The position numbers and the translations under genes are program-made. From assembly GCF_963855985.1 (NCBI RefSeq), contig NC_087104.1, forward strand, positions 7,316,001-7,380,000: a DNA stretch of 64,000 bases, written 5' to 3'. This document shows positions 13,198 through 26,600 of the stretch, piece after piece; the stretch's first letter is position 1, and the number at the start of each line of letters is the position of its first letter. This stretch comes from Ostrinia nubilalis (Eukaryota > Arthropoda > Insecta > Lepidoptera > Crambidae). The notes under the pieces were generated by a model. That model ran no database searches. It was not told where the DNA came from and saw only the letters and a program-made list of their open reading frames with translations.

Positions 13198-14039
13198 GTG
13201 AAATATTTTTAAAACGTAATTTATAATAACATGCGCACACGCATATCGAAATTAAATAATATAAATAGATTATTAAAATATTATTGCGTTACGCATGAAA
13301 TTGATTATTTTCTAATTATGTGTTATGAAAGTATTATTTTTACGTATATAATTTCTTGTTCAAATATTACTCATTAAGTACAACAAACTAACTAAATTTT
13401 GGTCACAAGTAAATGACGTATAGACTTTCGAATTTTTTAAACGGTCTAGGATTGTCCTTCCCATGGTCCTTCCAGACACATAAGTTTGCCAGTTCTATTA
13501 ATGTCTAAAAGTGTGAACTGAAATGTTAAGTATCTACCTTCAAACCCGAAAATTAACTAATGTCCACCACTGAAAGGACCACTGAATAAAATATACAAAT
13601 TTTAATACCTTTGTGAGAGGAATCTAAACTAAAGTTACCTTTGACCTAATTTGTTTTAAAACTTTGCTCGTTCATTAGTAATCAGATATTTTGCGTATCA
13701 ATCTGCGGCCATATCTATCAAGCGACCCTATATTGAAAATACCAAACCCTTTGAAGTACCTGGAGAAGGGATCGGAAATTAACCATTCATTGTAAGTTGT
13801 GGAAATTAATTACCAACATTTAACATTGGGTTAGTATTAATTTGGGCTCTTTCTAGGCTCATATTTTATAAATGTTCAGTTAATTTAAGGCAGAATTCTG
13901 CAGTAAATCTCAGGTATCTCTGCTATTAGGATAATTTTTATCATTTCCTTGATTATTAGTACCATGTTGGGCGCCAACTAAATTATGTCTTCATTTCTAT
14001 TCATAAATAGAACAGCTAAAAGTCTTCCAGAAAGTCTCG

Positions 14040-14800
14040 CTTAATCTTTAGCTTAATTTCAAGATGATAAGCTAGATTGGTTGGTTATCTCCAGGACTAG
14101 ATAGGTTGGTCTCTGATCCGTAGTCTACTAAAATTTCTTCAACGCCAACAGTCTACCTGAAAAAGTCCCTCTTGATCACGATGTGATCTCAAGATGACTA
14201 AATAAGATATTCCAAGTCTCATTAATGAGCAGGTCTACTTGAGTGGTCCACGGTCTACTGGAACCCTGCCAACTCTATTACAGTCTTTTAAGAAGTTCCA
14301 CTTGGACACTATGACAAAATGTCTGACTAAGATGTTGTTTAACTGTCTTCAGAATTAGGTAACTTGGTATTTGGTCTGAAGTCTATTCTTAACCTTTCCG
14401 CATGATGAGTCTACCTGGAAAAGACTATTGGGCAATAGTCTTCAGAAGTAGATAAGTTAATTTCTTGTCTACTGGTAACCTGTAGTCCCGATGACTTTCC
14501 GTAAATATATGACAGACACGACGTGAAGACCCTGATCAAATTGTTCAATAGCCTCCAGAATTAGGTAGGCTGGTGCCTCATCCAGTCTTTTTGGAACCTT
14601 CCAGACCAATAGGTCCCTCGGAATTCTGCTTATAGACGATGTATTAAATAAATGGCTAAGATGTTCTTCTGTTAGGTATTTTAAAATCACTACCAGTCTA
14701 CATAATAACCTCTCATGGTCTGATCTGATGGTCTTCCTCAAAAGACTGACTCAAATGTTCTTTAATAGTCTTCAGAAAGAATGTAGGTTGGTCTTAGGCC
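14040..14800. repeat. Degenerate tandem repeat region
   Basis: A loose motif recurs at about 14,090, 14,347, 14,440, 14,551 and 14,770: variants of TCTTCAGAATTAGGTAACTTGGT. It alternates with TCTACCTGGAAAAG- and CTGACTAAGATGTT-like pieces. Spacing is irregular (about 93-257 bp), so this seems to be an old, heavily mutated tandem array rather than a fresh satellite. Confidence 0.5.
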
Positions 14801-17800
14801 GGTGCGTCGAAATTTTAAATAGCAAGTCCTAGTAATTTTAAGAATCATAGATTTAAGGATAGTCATACTCTACTTTGCCCATCCCTTGTCTGAGTAGTCA
14901 CCGAAAAGTTCTACTGAAGTTAGAGCGCATTTTTGATTCGTCATCATTACCACGTATCGCTTATCAATTAATTGTCCGATCCAAATACCGCAAATGCCGC
15001 ATCAGTCACACTGACTCAAACCTTTACTATTCATTAGTATTCAAAAATACTAAGTGCAAGAACCATCCGCATGGGGGCGCCCGCATGTTGTTATCACCGA
15101 CACGCGTCCCGACTCCATAATGCGAGCGGTCGATACCGTTATCACCACTCGAAAACTTAGTTATGAGAATTACGAGTGTCCCCCAGATTAACGGAATCGG
15201 ACCGCGGGTGATACGCGAACTTGGTATCTGTCAATCGATATGATGTACTAGGTCCGGGAACGTAACCCCTTGATTTTGATGTCTTTTTCAGTGCCGTTAT
15301 TTTGGAAAATTTTTGGGGACAATAAGGAATACATCTCAGCATAACAGTCTTCTTCTTCCACATCGAAAGAAGAAGTATGGCGTTATTTTTTTATGACTTA
15401 CTAAGTCAAATATCGTTGGGATTTATAAAACCGTAGGTTCTTATTACTCATCCTGTGTCTTCGAAAGCACGGAATCTTTTTCTTGTCGTATGTATCATAC
15501 ATGCAACACATGGTCAAACTAATGTCGCAAATCAAACTTCGAATAGTGTGGAAGAATTAAATGCAGAAAATTAAAGAACAATTTTTCGAAACTGAAATTG
15601 ATCAATGAGACAATCTGGCAGCAACTCTTTTCGATTCAATTCTGTCCAGAATAATCTTTCTCATTTCGTATTTTTGAACGAAATATGGAAAGAGGAATAT
15701 TAAACTAAACTTCAAGATAACCAACGACTAGCAAAACAAGAAAGGCTTTTAGAATAATTAAAATTTTCCGAACTTAGTCCGCGACTGGACATTTTGCGAG
15801 TATTTATCGGGCTCAGAAACTTCACCTAATTGCGTTTTCCAGAAACAACAAGATAAGTAAAATTACTTCATTATTTCACTTATTTTTATTTTCATGCTGA
15901 TTTAATTGAACATTATTTATTATAGCATTATTATTAATAATTACGTTTCAATTTACGTGATTAAACTTGCAGAAAACCATTTTCCTAAGGAGATTTTTTT
16001 AAAACTTTTAGGCTGCGGATTTATTTCATTTAGTGCCGTGCGTTGTCGTGTATAATACATACAAGTGAAATTACAAGAAAAATATCGTCGATTCCTAAAA
16101 CATGAAACATATTTATGCAAAATAAGGTATTTTCCTGTAGATAAAACTCATTTTCACGGAGCGCCGTCGAAGTTTGTGCTGATTGGCCGACGAACTGTGC
16201 GGTGATGACGGTTGTAACTGTCTATACACTATATTTTACAAACTTGGAATTGTAGCTATTTATTCATTTGAAATGCTTAAAAAAGTACAAAGAATTTAAT
16301 AACTTTCCGTATTCATAATTTTCCATGTTCTTAATTTAATAATTTTCCATATTCCGTAGGTGTTTCAACACGTGACTTGATCATTACGACTTTTAAAAGT
16401 AATATTTACGTAATCAGTATAACATTATTCTAGACATTGAACTATATTTTAATTATCTTTGTTTCAAATACTAACATTTTACGAATAATCCAGTGAAATT
16501 AATTATATGTGCAATTTTTTTATGATACTTATTAAACTGATCACACAACAGCAAAATAATTGTTCAGTTTATTTCCTAAACCTAATAATATAATAGTGTT
16601 TTACCAGAAGCTATCATTATTAACTTAATTTTTTGTGCTTTGGAAATGTTTTCCTATTCATTATAACAACATTCTTTTAATATTCTTTAAAACAATATTC
16701 TTGTAATATTCTTTAATTGGGAAAAAGCAACCGTCATTATTTTATAGTTTTCAGCAGTTGCATTTTCATTTAGATTTGAGTAGACAATATTATCTTACTT
16801 TTTTAACAATGTAGATCAAATATTTAAAGTTTCTATTTACTTTACTCGTGCTAAAATCAGATTTTAACACTAAAAATTATTCATTCTTGATTTGTTTGCA
16901 AAAATGATTTATTCCTGTTTATTTTCTGAACTTCATCGTTTTATTTAGTTAGTTCTTCAGGAAATTATATTATTTTGGTATCATAAAGAACTTAATATGA
17001 GTAATTAACATAGTTTTCCCATAAATTGATGGTTTTCTACATTACTTGTTCTTTTGGTAGAGATTTATTAACAGCAACAGTATTATTATAAATACCTCTG
17101 AGGTTCCCATTACAAGATACAAACATTTTTCCAGAAAAGAGTTAGAAAATTTATTTTCTTACGAGAAAATCACTTATTTTTGTTTTTGGTGATTTCGCTC
17201 ACAAGATAATCAAGTTTTAATAAGAAATAAATGTTTAACTAGAAAATAGAGAGAAAATAAGAGTTCTACGACTCAATTTCTTCTTCGTAATAAGTACGGG
17301 TCAATTGTAAACGCAATTTTGAGGTTTTTACTGTTCAAAGTATCATTATTTTCATAGCCCATGATGCAATAAAGATTACCTTCATCCGATTTCGTTAATA
17401 ATAATGAATTTACGGGTTTTTAGCGAGTTTAAATACCCGTCTCGTACAATTTACACCGCGCTCGTTTCGTGGTGAATAAATTACGTGTTTTAAGCTGAAT
17501 TTTCGCTGAACAAAGCGAAAATTAAATTTCATAAGACCCTGGTTGGTAATTAGAGCGAAAGCTGCTCGGTTTATTAGCAATTAATAGAATGAGGTCGGCG
17601 GGCGGATCGCAGACAGCGCCCAGCAACCTGTTGCCCTAGCACCGCCTTCCGCCCATCACCGCACAGCCTGGCCAAAGTACTGCTATCCCAACTTTAAATA
17701 CTCCTGAAAAAAATACTACGGAACGTACCTTTGATCGATGATCGCCCCCAGCAAACAGCAGCATTTTTTACCACAAAAGTAATTACGGAAAACAATCAAA

Positions 17801-17880
17801 ATATTATTTTATCATTTTTTTATATTTTTCAAAAAATACAACGAATAAAATCAGAACACTCCAAATAAAGTTCTACTGTA
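14801..17880. other. No gene recognised
   Basis: A very AT-rich stretch with many stops in all frames. A short GC-richer patch lies at about 17,590-17,690. No repeats, RNA genes or coding motifs were identified. Confidence 0.5.
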
Positions 17881-17899
17881 AATCATATTTTCAAACGGA

Positions 17900-18130
17900 A
17901 ATAAAAGAACTTAAATGAAAATCGAGTTTGTGCGCGAGCGGCGGCAGAGTTCGAGAGCTAGAGTTTAGTTCTTGAGCCAGTGAGGTCGGGAGAGCTAGTC
18001 GGGAAGACGCGAGCCCGCTGCCGCGGCTGACTACAGAATGATAGCGGGCCGACCGACCACCGGCCCCACCCCTAGCGCACGCGCGGTACACGGCCAGCTC
18101 CGCGCATGACCGAATCCTACCGAAAAGTGG
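17900..18130. promoter_or_regulatory. CpG-rich island, possible promoter or 5' exon
   Basis: About 200 bp here are strongly GC- and CpG-rich (GAGCGGCGGCAGAG, CGCACGCGCGGTACACGG) between AT-rich flanks. It lies about 300 bp beyond the 3' end of gene A. In compact insect genes such patches often mark a first untranslated exon or promoter. It may start a gene extending left through the otherwise gene-free 1-17.9 kb. This is inference only; no coding motif is seen. Confidence 0.3.
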
Positions 18131-18429
18131 AAAAGTGACTCCTCCAACGTAGATATACCATTATATACTAAATAAATATTGTAACGTAATAGATGCTGCC
18201 TCGAGTACATAATTTGACTTCGGCGAAGATTTTTCATGCACGATTTGAAGCATAACATTGTTAGGAGTCAAACGGAAGAGCCTCGAAACGATAGACCCCC
18301 ACCCTGAGATAAACTTCTCTAATGGTTAATGTTACTTGGAATCGTTACGTAAACTCAGAGAAGTACTTTTAATAACTGAGTTGTATTGCGTCGTTTTATT
18401 GGAGAGGAATAACTTTTGAAGAAACAAAT

Positions 18430-20331
18430 CTAGTAAAATCTGTGAGTTTTCTCCTTAGTTATAATGTTGTAAAGTTCTTTGATTCCGCTGTAATACCCGC
18501 TTCGCAATGTAGCCTCATAGCCGCGGGGTAGGTTCTGGAATTTGGCCATTATACGGGTGTTGGATCCTAGGAACACCCGCATCTCGAAAGAGTACAATAT
18601 TGTCAAGAGCTGGTGAGCGTAGTCGACGCTGTGACCGCATCGAGCCTTTCCATTGAGTTCGAAAATGCTTTGGTTCTTGAAGAGGTGAACGCCTCCAGCT
18701 CTTTGGTTGACCCTTGCGGTTATGGCAGCGGCTGCTTTTTCTAGCTGCGGTGTGGCCGGTGGTCCCGCGACGTCGTAACCGTACGAGTAACTTATCGAGT
18801 GGCCGTCTCTCCGAATCGACAAGTACCCTTTTATCTCCTTTCTGTATTTGCTTAGAACGCCCTGTACAAATGCCGTCTCGTTTTCGGAACCCGCCGCCGG
18901 CCCGGGGTATATGGATGAGAAGCCTGTTGAAACTATTGGACATGACTTCCAATCTCCTTCAAAGTTTCTGCTAATGTCCACTCCGTAGCTAAGGTTGTCG
19001 TCAGATGGTCTTAAGTTTTTCCGCCATTGGAGACGATTCTGAAAATTTTAAGTAACATGCATTTAACTTCCTACTTCCATTAGAATGACGTTGTGCTTCA
19101 CAAATCATATAGTTCATGTAAGAGTATTTTATATTAAACGTTGATAAATAGCTAGAGATTATAACCCATTAACCTAATATTAATTTGTAACAATATCTCA
19201 TTCATAAATTCTCAGAACACATTTCTATTACAATAATACGCAAGGGATAGGACAAAGGATATAAATACACCTATTGAAATCCAAAATGTGTTTAACATAC
19301 GAGCATTATTATAGATCTTAAATAATTTAGTTAAATATTTAAATTAGATCACACCGATTAACCTAATTGACATTATCATTAAGTACATTGTTGTGACTGT
19401 AAGGTTTCCACATTAATGAAACTATTTTTTTTAAATAAAATAATGAGTAAATCGATTTGATATCTAGGTCAAGTTGCAATAAAGGTCACATAGATTCATC
19501 AACATAAAAACTTACAAATCTGGAATACTCCTGGCCATCTGGGTTTGTGCACGGGAGTATCACCCATCGGGCCTTCTGGATCATTTCATGGTTCTCCTGG
19601 CATGACACCAGCTGCTCTATCAAATAGAGAGCGAGTGAGATCGGCTCTGTGCCCGCCTCTTGACCTGCCTCTATTAAGATTATTGGCTTCTCTTCTTCCT
19701 TGTATTCTTCACTAGGTTCACTTATATGCACCTGCGAATGTTTAGGATATTTTGCTTCGTTGCGAATGTTTAATATACTCTAAAATTGTCTTTAGAAATA
19801 ATTGAACGTTAGGCAGACCAAAAAAAACAATGATCATAGCAATGAACAAAAAACTTACTTCATACAGATGTCGTCCTTCATACGTTACTTTGTCATTGAA
19901 AACTTGAGTTAAATTCCCACAAAATTGTTTGATTGCTTTCAAAAATATTGTTACCTAAAGAATATTTAGAATTACGTTACTTTTGTCAACTTTAAAATTA
20001 TACTAGAGAAGTCCTAATTTTAGGCACGTACAGTACTAGCTCCGATGGATGCATCTTCTATACAAGCAGCTTCATCACCATCCCTCAATGTTTCTACCAT
20101 TTCTTTGTAGCAAGGCCTTAGGACTTTGCATCTGCAAGTACATGTTTTTCTTCAATAACTGTACATTGATGGTTACATGTCTAATTTTTCATCAAATAAA
20201 CTTACCCACAATTTGATGCATTACTTTGGTTGATATACACTGGAATTTTAAATTAATCGAAACGTATAAAGTAACGACTTATTGGAAAATAATTTATATT
20301 GATGTTTTATGTATTAACCTTGACATACCAT
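18430..20331 (-). CDS. M14 carboxypeptidase-like protein lacking zinc ligands (gene A)
   Basis: Six exons read leftwards: 20,319-20,331, 20,206-20,239, 20,032-20,131, 19,859-19,954, 19,516-19,731 and 18,430-19,038. They join in phase (1,068 nt, 355 residues plus stop TAG) with GT-AG introns; an AATAAA signal lies about 35 nt after the stop. The product follows the M14 peptidase fold (VTYEGRHLY, LPCTNPDGQEYSRF, GVDISRNFE), but the zinc ligands are gone. The HAREW block reads AGQEAGTE (His69 to Glu106, Glu72 to Thr109) and the HSY block reads IRRDG (His196 to Arg229). Asn144 is Ser176; Arg145 (R177) and a Glu270 candidate (E305) remain. No signal peptide or full propeptide is visible; the first ~48 residues are Cys-rich and unfamiliar. 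The two tiny 5' exons are the least certain part. Probably a non-catalytic paralog of gene B. Confidence 0.75.
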
Positions 20332-20545
20332 GAAATACTGAAACTAATATGAATGTTTTTAATAAATATAAATCCATCATTATTAAATATAAATTCAATT
20401 TCAGCTACATTTAGGTCGAGCCTATTGCATACAATTATCGAAAAGTGTACGCTATGTTTTATAGGTTATTGTATTGTAAGTCATAAAATCAGCGATATGC
20501 TGACTAGAAATAAAACTGAAAATGCACTTGTAGAGTTAAGAAAAG

Positions 20546-20551
20546 TTTATT
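20546..20551 (-). terminator. Poly(A) signal of gene B
   Basis: AATAAA on the minus strand about 55 nt past the stop codon of gene B. It lies before the predicted start of gene A, which supports two separate transcripts. Confidence 0.6.
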
Positions 20552-20603
20552 TTAAATTACATATTACCAAGTTTGTCAAAACTCACTGAAGTCTTAGGTT
20601 TAG

Positions 20604-23600
20604 TCAGTCTTCTTCAGAAGAATTTTCTGCTGAACTACTAGTGTAAGTCTTTGCTTTATATTCGAGTGGCCTGAATTCCTTTCTGATTTGGGCTCCAAAA
20701 ACTTTGAATCCCTCGTAGAACTGTGGTAGGACTGTGCGTAGAAGATCTTTTGGGAAAATGAATTCGTATCCGTTTGTGAGCTCCATCGTGTATGAGTAAG
20801 GAACACCGACAGCTCCAAAGGCGTAATCGTCGCTGCCACCAGCAGCAGGGTACCACTTTCCAGCACTCATGACCTTGAATGGTTTCCCTCCTGCTCGCTG
20901 AACTGCATCTGATACTGATCTAGCTAAGCTATCCAACTTTTTCCAGGTCTTGGGCAAGAAATCTCCAGTAAATCCCCACGGGTACACCAGGTACTGCCCG
21001 TATGAGTGAACAGATACGTACAGCTTCAGGCGTTTCGCGTTTTCCATCATCACATTCCTGACCATCAGCGTTTCTGGTTCTGAGAATGGCTTGGGACCTG
21101 CGTAAGTCTCTTTATCGCATGGGTTACTTGACACTCCACTGACAGCCCACTTGAAACCGTAGTTCCTATTTCCATCGACACCATAGCAATTGCTCACACT
21201 CTTTGATCTTGTTTTCCTCCAGAGTCGATTCTGAAAATCATCTTTGTTACAGTTTTGTATCCCTATTTTTTTTTAATTGCAGTCATTTCTCAAGAATAAT
21301 TTACTTATGACATTAATGTTTTTTAACGTTTGAGATAGGTTTTAAAAAAGGTACTTACAGCTTTACTAGAGCGGGTGTATTCATATCCATCGGGGTTGAC
21401 CACTGGGAGGATGTACCAGTCGACACCGTTGAGTTCGTTGCGTCTAGCATCGGGGTCGTTGGTCAAACGGTGAATGAGGTACAAAGCCATTGCAGGGGCC
21501 ACCCATTCTCTAGCATGGATACCTGGTGAAAAAGTTTTAATTTTAAGAGATAATGATGGTATTATTTTTATAATCACTCACGTTACAATTCTGCTTTAAA
21601 TAAAACCAGTAAAACATAGCACCAAGTGATATTTATTTAATGATTATTTTGGAATTTCAGGAGATTCTTCTGGCTCTTCTTTTCCAAGGTCAAACCTATC
21701 TTACAACTAATATTTTATTTAGCAGTTTAAGCCAGGTGTGAAAATGCAATTAGACAGAGTCACATATTACATATTTAAAATAAATTTGAGGTAGTGATAA
21801 TATTTTTACAACTACCACTAGACCACCACTCTAATGGTTCTTTTACACCCCATTTTTTGGAATCTAGCGTGGAAATAACGCAAGATTCATTATGACTAAA
21901 TAGTAATACAGTATGTAAACATCACAATATACCTGCATCAATGAAAATGATAGGGTTGCCGGCGTTAGGATCTGCGGAGATCTTGACCAGCTTCATCCGG
22001 CGACCCTGGTAGCTGCTGCCTAAGTTTTGGAGGGTGACCAGGTCGGGATGCCTCGTAGCCACGGTGTCTAGGTATTCTTGGATCTGGGTATCGAAAAGTA
22101 AATTAATTGAGTTATAATTTTAAAGACAGTGTAAAAATTAGTTTTATGTTTCCGAAATATTTACAGACTTGTTTCTTCCAGTGTAATAGGGTACTTTAAG
22201 TGGAATAATCACAAGGGTTTCCTACTTGTTACTCATATAACAGTTGTAAAATGAAGAATAAATTCATACTAACCGAACCAAAGGAATTGTAGTCGTAGAC
22301 ATTGAAAGGCCGCAGCACTCTACGCCTCGGCACTCGTTCCACAAACTCGAATTTCCTGATAAAAAAATTTGGAGTTAGTAAATATAAGGATCTTGGGAAA
22401 AAATATATTCATTTAAACGGGTTAACAAAATATTAGTAAGCCACAGTAGGGATGTTGAAAATTTTCATTCGTTTTCGACCTTATTAATACGAATGAGGTC
22501 CACGTTTTGGTAGCAATAATAATAATCGCCATAATAATATTTTGTATTGTTGTCGCTGTTGCAGTTTTGATACAATTTCCCAAAGAATTTGAGAAACTTT
22601 TTTATGCATAACAAGGCAGGTATTTAACCGCAATCTCACCTGGTGTTAAATGAGATGCAGTCTAGGATTGTTTTAAACCAAAGATTTTTAGGTTTTTCTT
22701 TCCTAATGTTAATTGAAAACAATCACCATCGCAATTAGTCACAAAATGTCATTTAATTAACCGTACCGATCGGTTGCAACGCTAATTTATATTCATGCTC
22801 TTTATGACTTACGCACGTGACTGTGTATACTCGTATCGTATCGTACAAGTAAACGAAGTTATATCTAAACATATGATATGATCGATTATTGAATACTAAA
22901 ACCACTAATTTGAAACAGTTTTAAAATATTCTGAAAGTCGCCAGAAAGGGAAAGAACTCTAAAAACTATTTTTTTTTTCATTTGTAGTATAACAAAACTA
23001 TCCATTATGAAAAAATCCCGACACCATGCTGAGTTGCCATCCATACCATAGTAGATCTAAACCTACTTATATTCACCTGAAGTCCATAGTATTATACAAT
23101 GTAACGAAATATTTTCTTCTACGAGTATGTAAACATTATGTTTAACCTAATCTTAATACATATTCAAGTGGCTTTTGCCTAAGACTAACGCCTGTATTCA
23201 CAAACGATGCTTGCTTAAGTGAAGCAGCAAATCGAACACACAGCGTTGAATAGAGCTCTGTGATTGGTTCGTGTGTCACCCTGTGCGTCCACACGCTCTG
23301 TGAGATGAATGTTTGTGAATAAGGGCGTTAGGGTATCTATCTGATAAATATTCCCTATCCTGTACCTATCATAAAAATACGATATCATTTCACAATTTGC
23401 GTTCATAAAATTTAAATTGATGATAAGGGTATAATGAGGAATAACCCTATAATGAAGACAAAGAAAATTCCTAACTTAATTAAAGAGAAAAACCTCTTCA
23501 TAGCAAAGATTCCTTAGTTTTTATAAAATAAAATTCAACGAGAAATATCTCAAACCTGCAATCTTAGTTAATTACGAGTAAACTATGAAGAGAAAATGTT

Positions 23601-26600
23601 CTCAAAAATCTTTAAGAGGTCCTTCAAGCACTTAAGAATGCTATTTAACACTGGTAACAAAAGTTTGCCTTTTCTAATGACCTAAGACCTACCAAAAACT
23701 AGGTTTTACTATTCAGGGTGTCCCAAGAATAGTGTCAAGCCGAAGCCCAAAGGTAGAGTATCACTAGGGCTATCCGAAACACCCCCATGTCCCCCATGTA
23801 TGTTCCTATCAAAAGTCGCGGTGATTCGGGTACCCCTAATGATGCTCTACCTCCGGGATTCGGTTTGACTCTATTTTGTGGGACATCCTGTATATTATGA
23901 TGTCCCAAAATTATCTCGCCACACTAACGCCGGATAGGCTTAAGACGCATCGACTAAAGTCTAATATGTCCATTTAAATACATACCTATAACTAAAATTG
24001 AAACTGAAAACTGTTCTAAAGACATTATTAATCTTATTCGATGCGTCCTAGGCCCATCTACCTCCGTGTTAGTATGACCAGTATGACATGCAAATTTTAT
24101 GACACCTGTATATTACAACTACACAAAATATACGACTTGTTCGATACCCATACCTTATTTAACATATATGGCTGCTCCTACCTTCCATACTCGGTCTCCT
24201 TAACCTGGAATTGCAGTTCATTGGACCGTGCGTACTTCTGCAAGATGGCCACTCTATCTGGTGGCACCAGTACATCCAGGCTATCATTCACTCCACGAGA
24301 ACTCTTCAGAATTTCGACTCTATTTTCAGGGTCATAGAAGTGCCTGGCCGCTTCTACTTGCTGGGGGTTGGTGGGGTAGAGGCTTATGAGGGTGTATCTG
24401 TAACAATTATTACAAAATTAATATTGTAATAGGAAATCTTATGATATTAGTTCGCGTTTCAGTGGCTTCTAGTTTGAATCCCATGGGGATAAAACAATTT
24501 ACTTCTCCGAAATACACATAGGTATTTTGATTTTAATTTGAAATGATAGTAATGATAATTAAATATAATTAACAGAGTACACACACACTTTTACATTTAT
24601 TCTATAAGTATGGTTTCAGGAACTCTCTTTTCCGTGTTTTGTTCATTGTTTGAGGTTAAACATACGCTTAATTAATGTAATTATCACATTTTTCCGTAGA
24701 AAACTATCAACTCAGTTAGATGGTACTTACTCGTCATATTTATTGTGTTCCCCACATCCAACTTGTAGTAGTAATGTGGTTATACCTGTAACAAGAAAAA
24801 AATACTTTAGTAATTTGTAACTAACACGATTATTCATTTATTTTTAAGTAGATCCTTCAGATGTAATAGAAATTCTTATCTCAGAGATTTCGGGTTTATA
24901 AAATCACATCGTGTATGAAGGTAGGTATCTATACCTAAATGTTTAAAAACCTGATAAAATCGACTTGCCTCAGATGGGAATCGAACCCACAACCTTTCGC
25001 TTGCAGGGTGACAGCTCTATAGCTTCTACGAACTACGAACATTCGTTTTTTTGAGGTAACCACTGAAAAATCTCATACATCTAACAGTTGTCTACAATAT
25101 TGTAATTTATACAAAAAGAAAAAACCATAACTATTAGTGGTATACCATAATAACACACTTTCGCTTTGTTCGTCGAGTCAGAGGTGGAAAATGCCGCTAC
25201 GACTGAATCATCGCACTTTTACTTGATCATCAACTAGCTTTTACCGTTGTTTATATGTTTTCGTACTTTAACCGGATTTATTGGTTACACACATTGTCAT
25301 GTAACCACACCTGTTTATTACATATAATATATCAGATAATATAGGCAGTAGATATATCCCACATGTCTGTCATGCTTTATTGTTGAATTTAAATATTTAG
25401 ACCAAACTCACTTGACTTTAGTTAGTGTAACTAAGTTTCGTCTTTTAAAGGACCTTAATTTCTATAAAAATAGATAAAATATGTCACACTGTTTAATACA
25501 TACACTTGATGTTACATGACCAATTTAATAAGATTAAATGATTGCTGAAAACGCCCTAAGCTCACAAAGTGGAAAAATGATCGAAATTAATTGAATTTTT
25601 CTAGAATTTTCCATTGCTATCTCATTTTCATTTCAATAAAATATAAGAAGTTATATTTTATGGTATCTTACGCAAATTATTCTTAACATAAAAGAAGGAC
25701 TCAATTGAAAATATTCCTTCCCTTTGATGAGCTCAGACTGGCGGTTATTAGTGATTGAAAATGATTATTCATCTGATGAGTTACAGATTTCAGACTAAGA
25801 TTCCCCCGCAGACTGTAGACTTTTAGTCGGCCGATAGTTGGGTCGGCTTCCAATGTGTATGAAGAATCGGCCGATACCAAATCGGGGTAATGTGCGCACT
25901 TCACAGGTTCATCTAATACTTTTCTATTTTCTTGTGTTCATACTAATTAACAGCTCGACGCAACTATCGACCGACTAATAGTTTGTACTCTGCGAGGCGT
26001 CTAACCGAAAAACTACTTATTTGCCAATAAACTCTATACTGAGAAATTAAAAATTACTTTTTCATAATGAGTGTGCCTTGAAAATTGTATTGTATTAAGT
26101 ACCTTTATATAGTACTTATACATGGACACTGAACAAAGTAAAACCTAATTATTAAGCCCCAAACGATAAGGGATTCAATAGAGAGTCAAGTAAAACAAGT
26201 ACAATTTCTAATTATCTTGTAACGCCACTTATCGAAAATTTTACTCAAGATCGACCCCTGCTTCCAAGGTCCTAGTTCTCTGAATTAGTTATTTTAGTCT
26301 TGAACACCCAATTAGTTTTGAATTAAGTGTAATAATATAATGTTTCAAATCCCCTTGAAATAATTAGCGAACAAGGAATTTAATATGATAGAGTCGTACT
26401 CGTATTCCTTTACAAAAACTATAGCAAAATAGGTATAAAGTTGTGTCGACTACTTTGAAATAAAGCTAATTTTATTCATTTAATTCATTCGAAATAATTG
26501 ATTGTTTCTGATTTGTATTGTATATTAATTAAACTGTAAAAGTTGACACACGATTCGTAACTAAAAGCATGTGCTTTTAGCTTGCGATTATTTAATTGCA

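Noticed and set aside
18515..18974. Additional frames over the last exon of gene A (both strands)
   Set aside because: Shadows of the M14-like frame, which is the one with family motifs and matching splice phases.
24961..25040. Possible tRNA gene on the minus strand
   Set aside because: Only the T-arm/B-box half is convincing; no complete cloverleaf or anticodon stem can be drawn. Treated as a SINE fragment.
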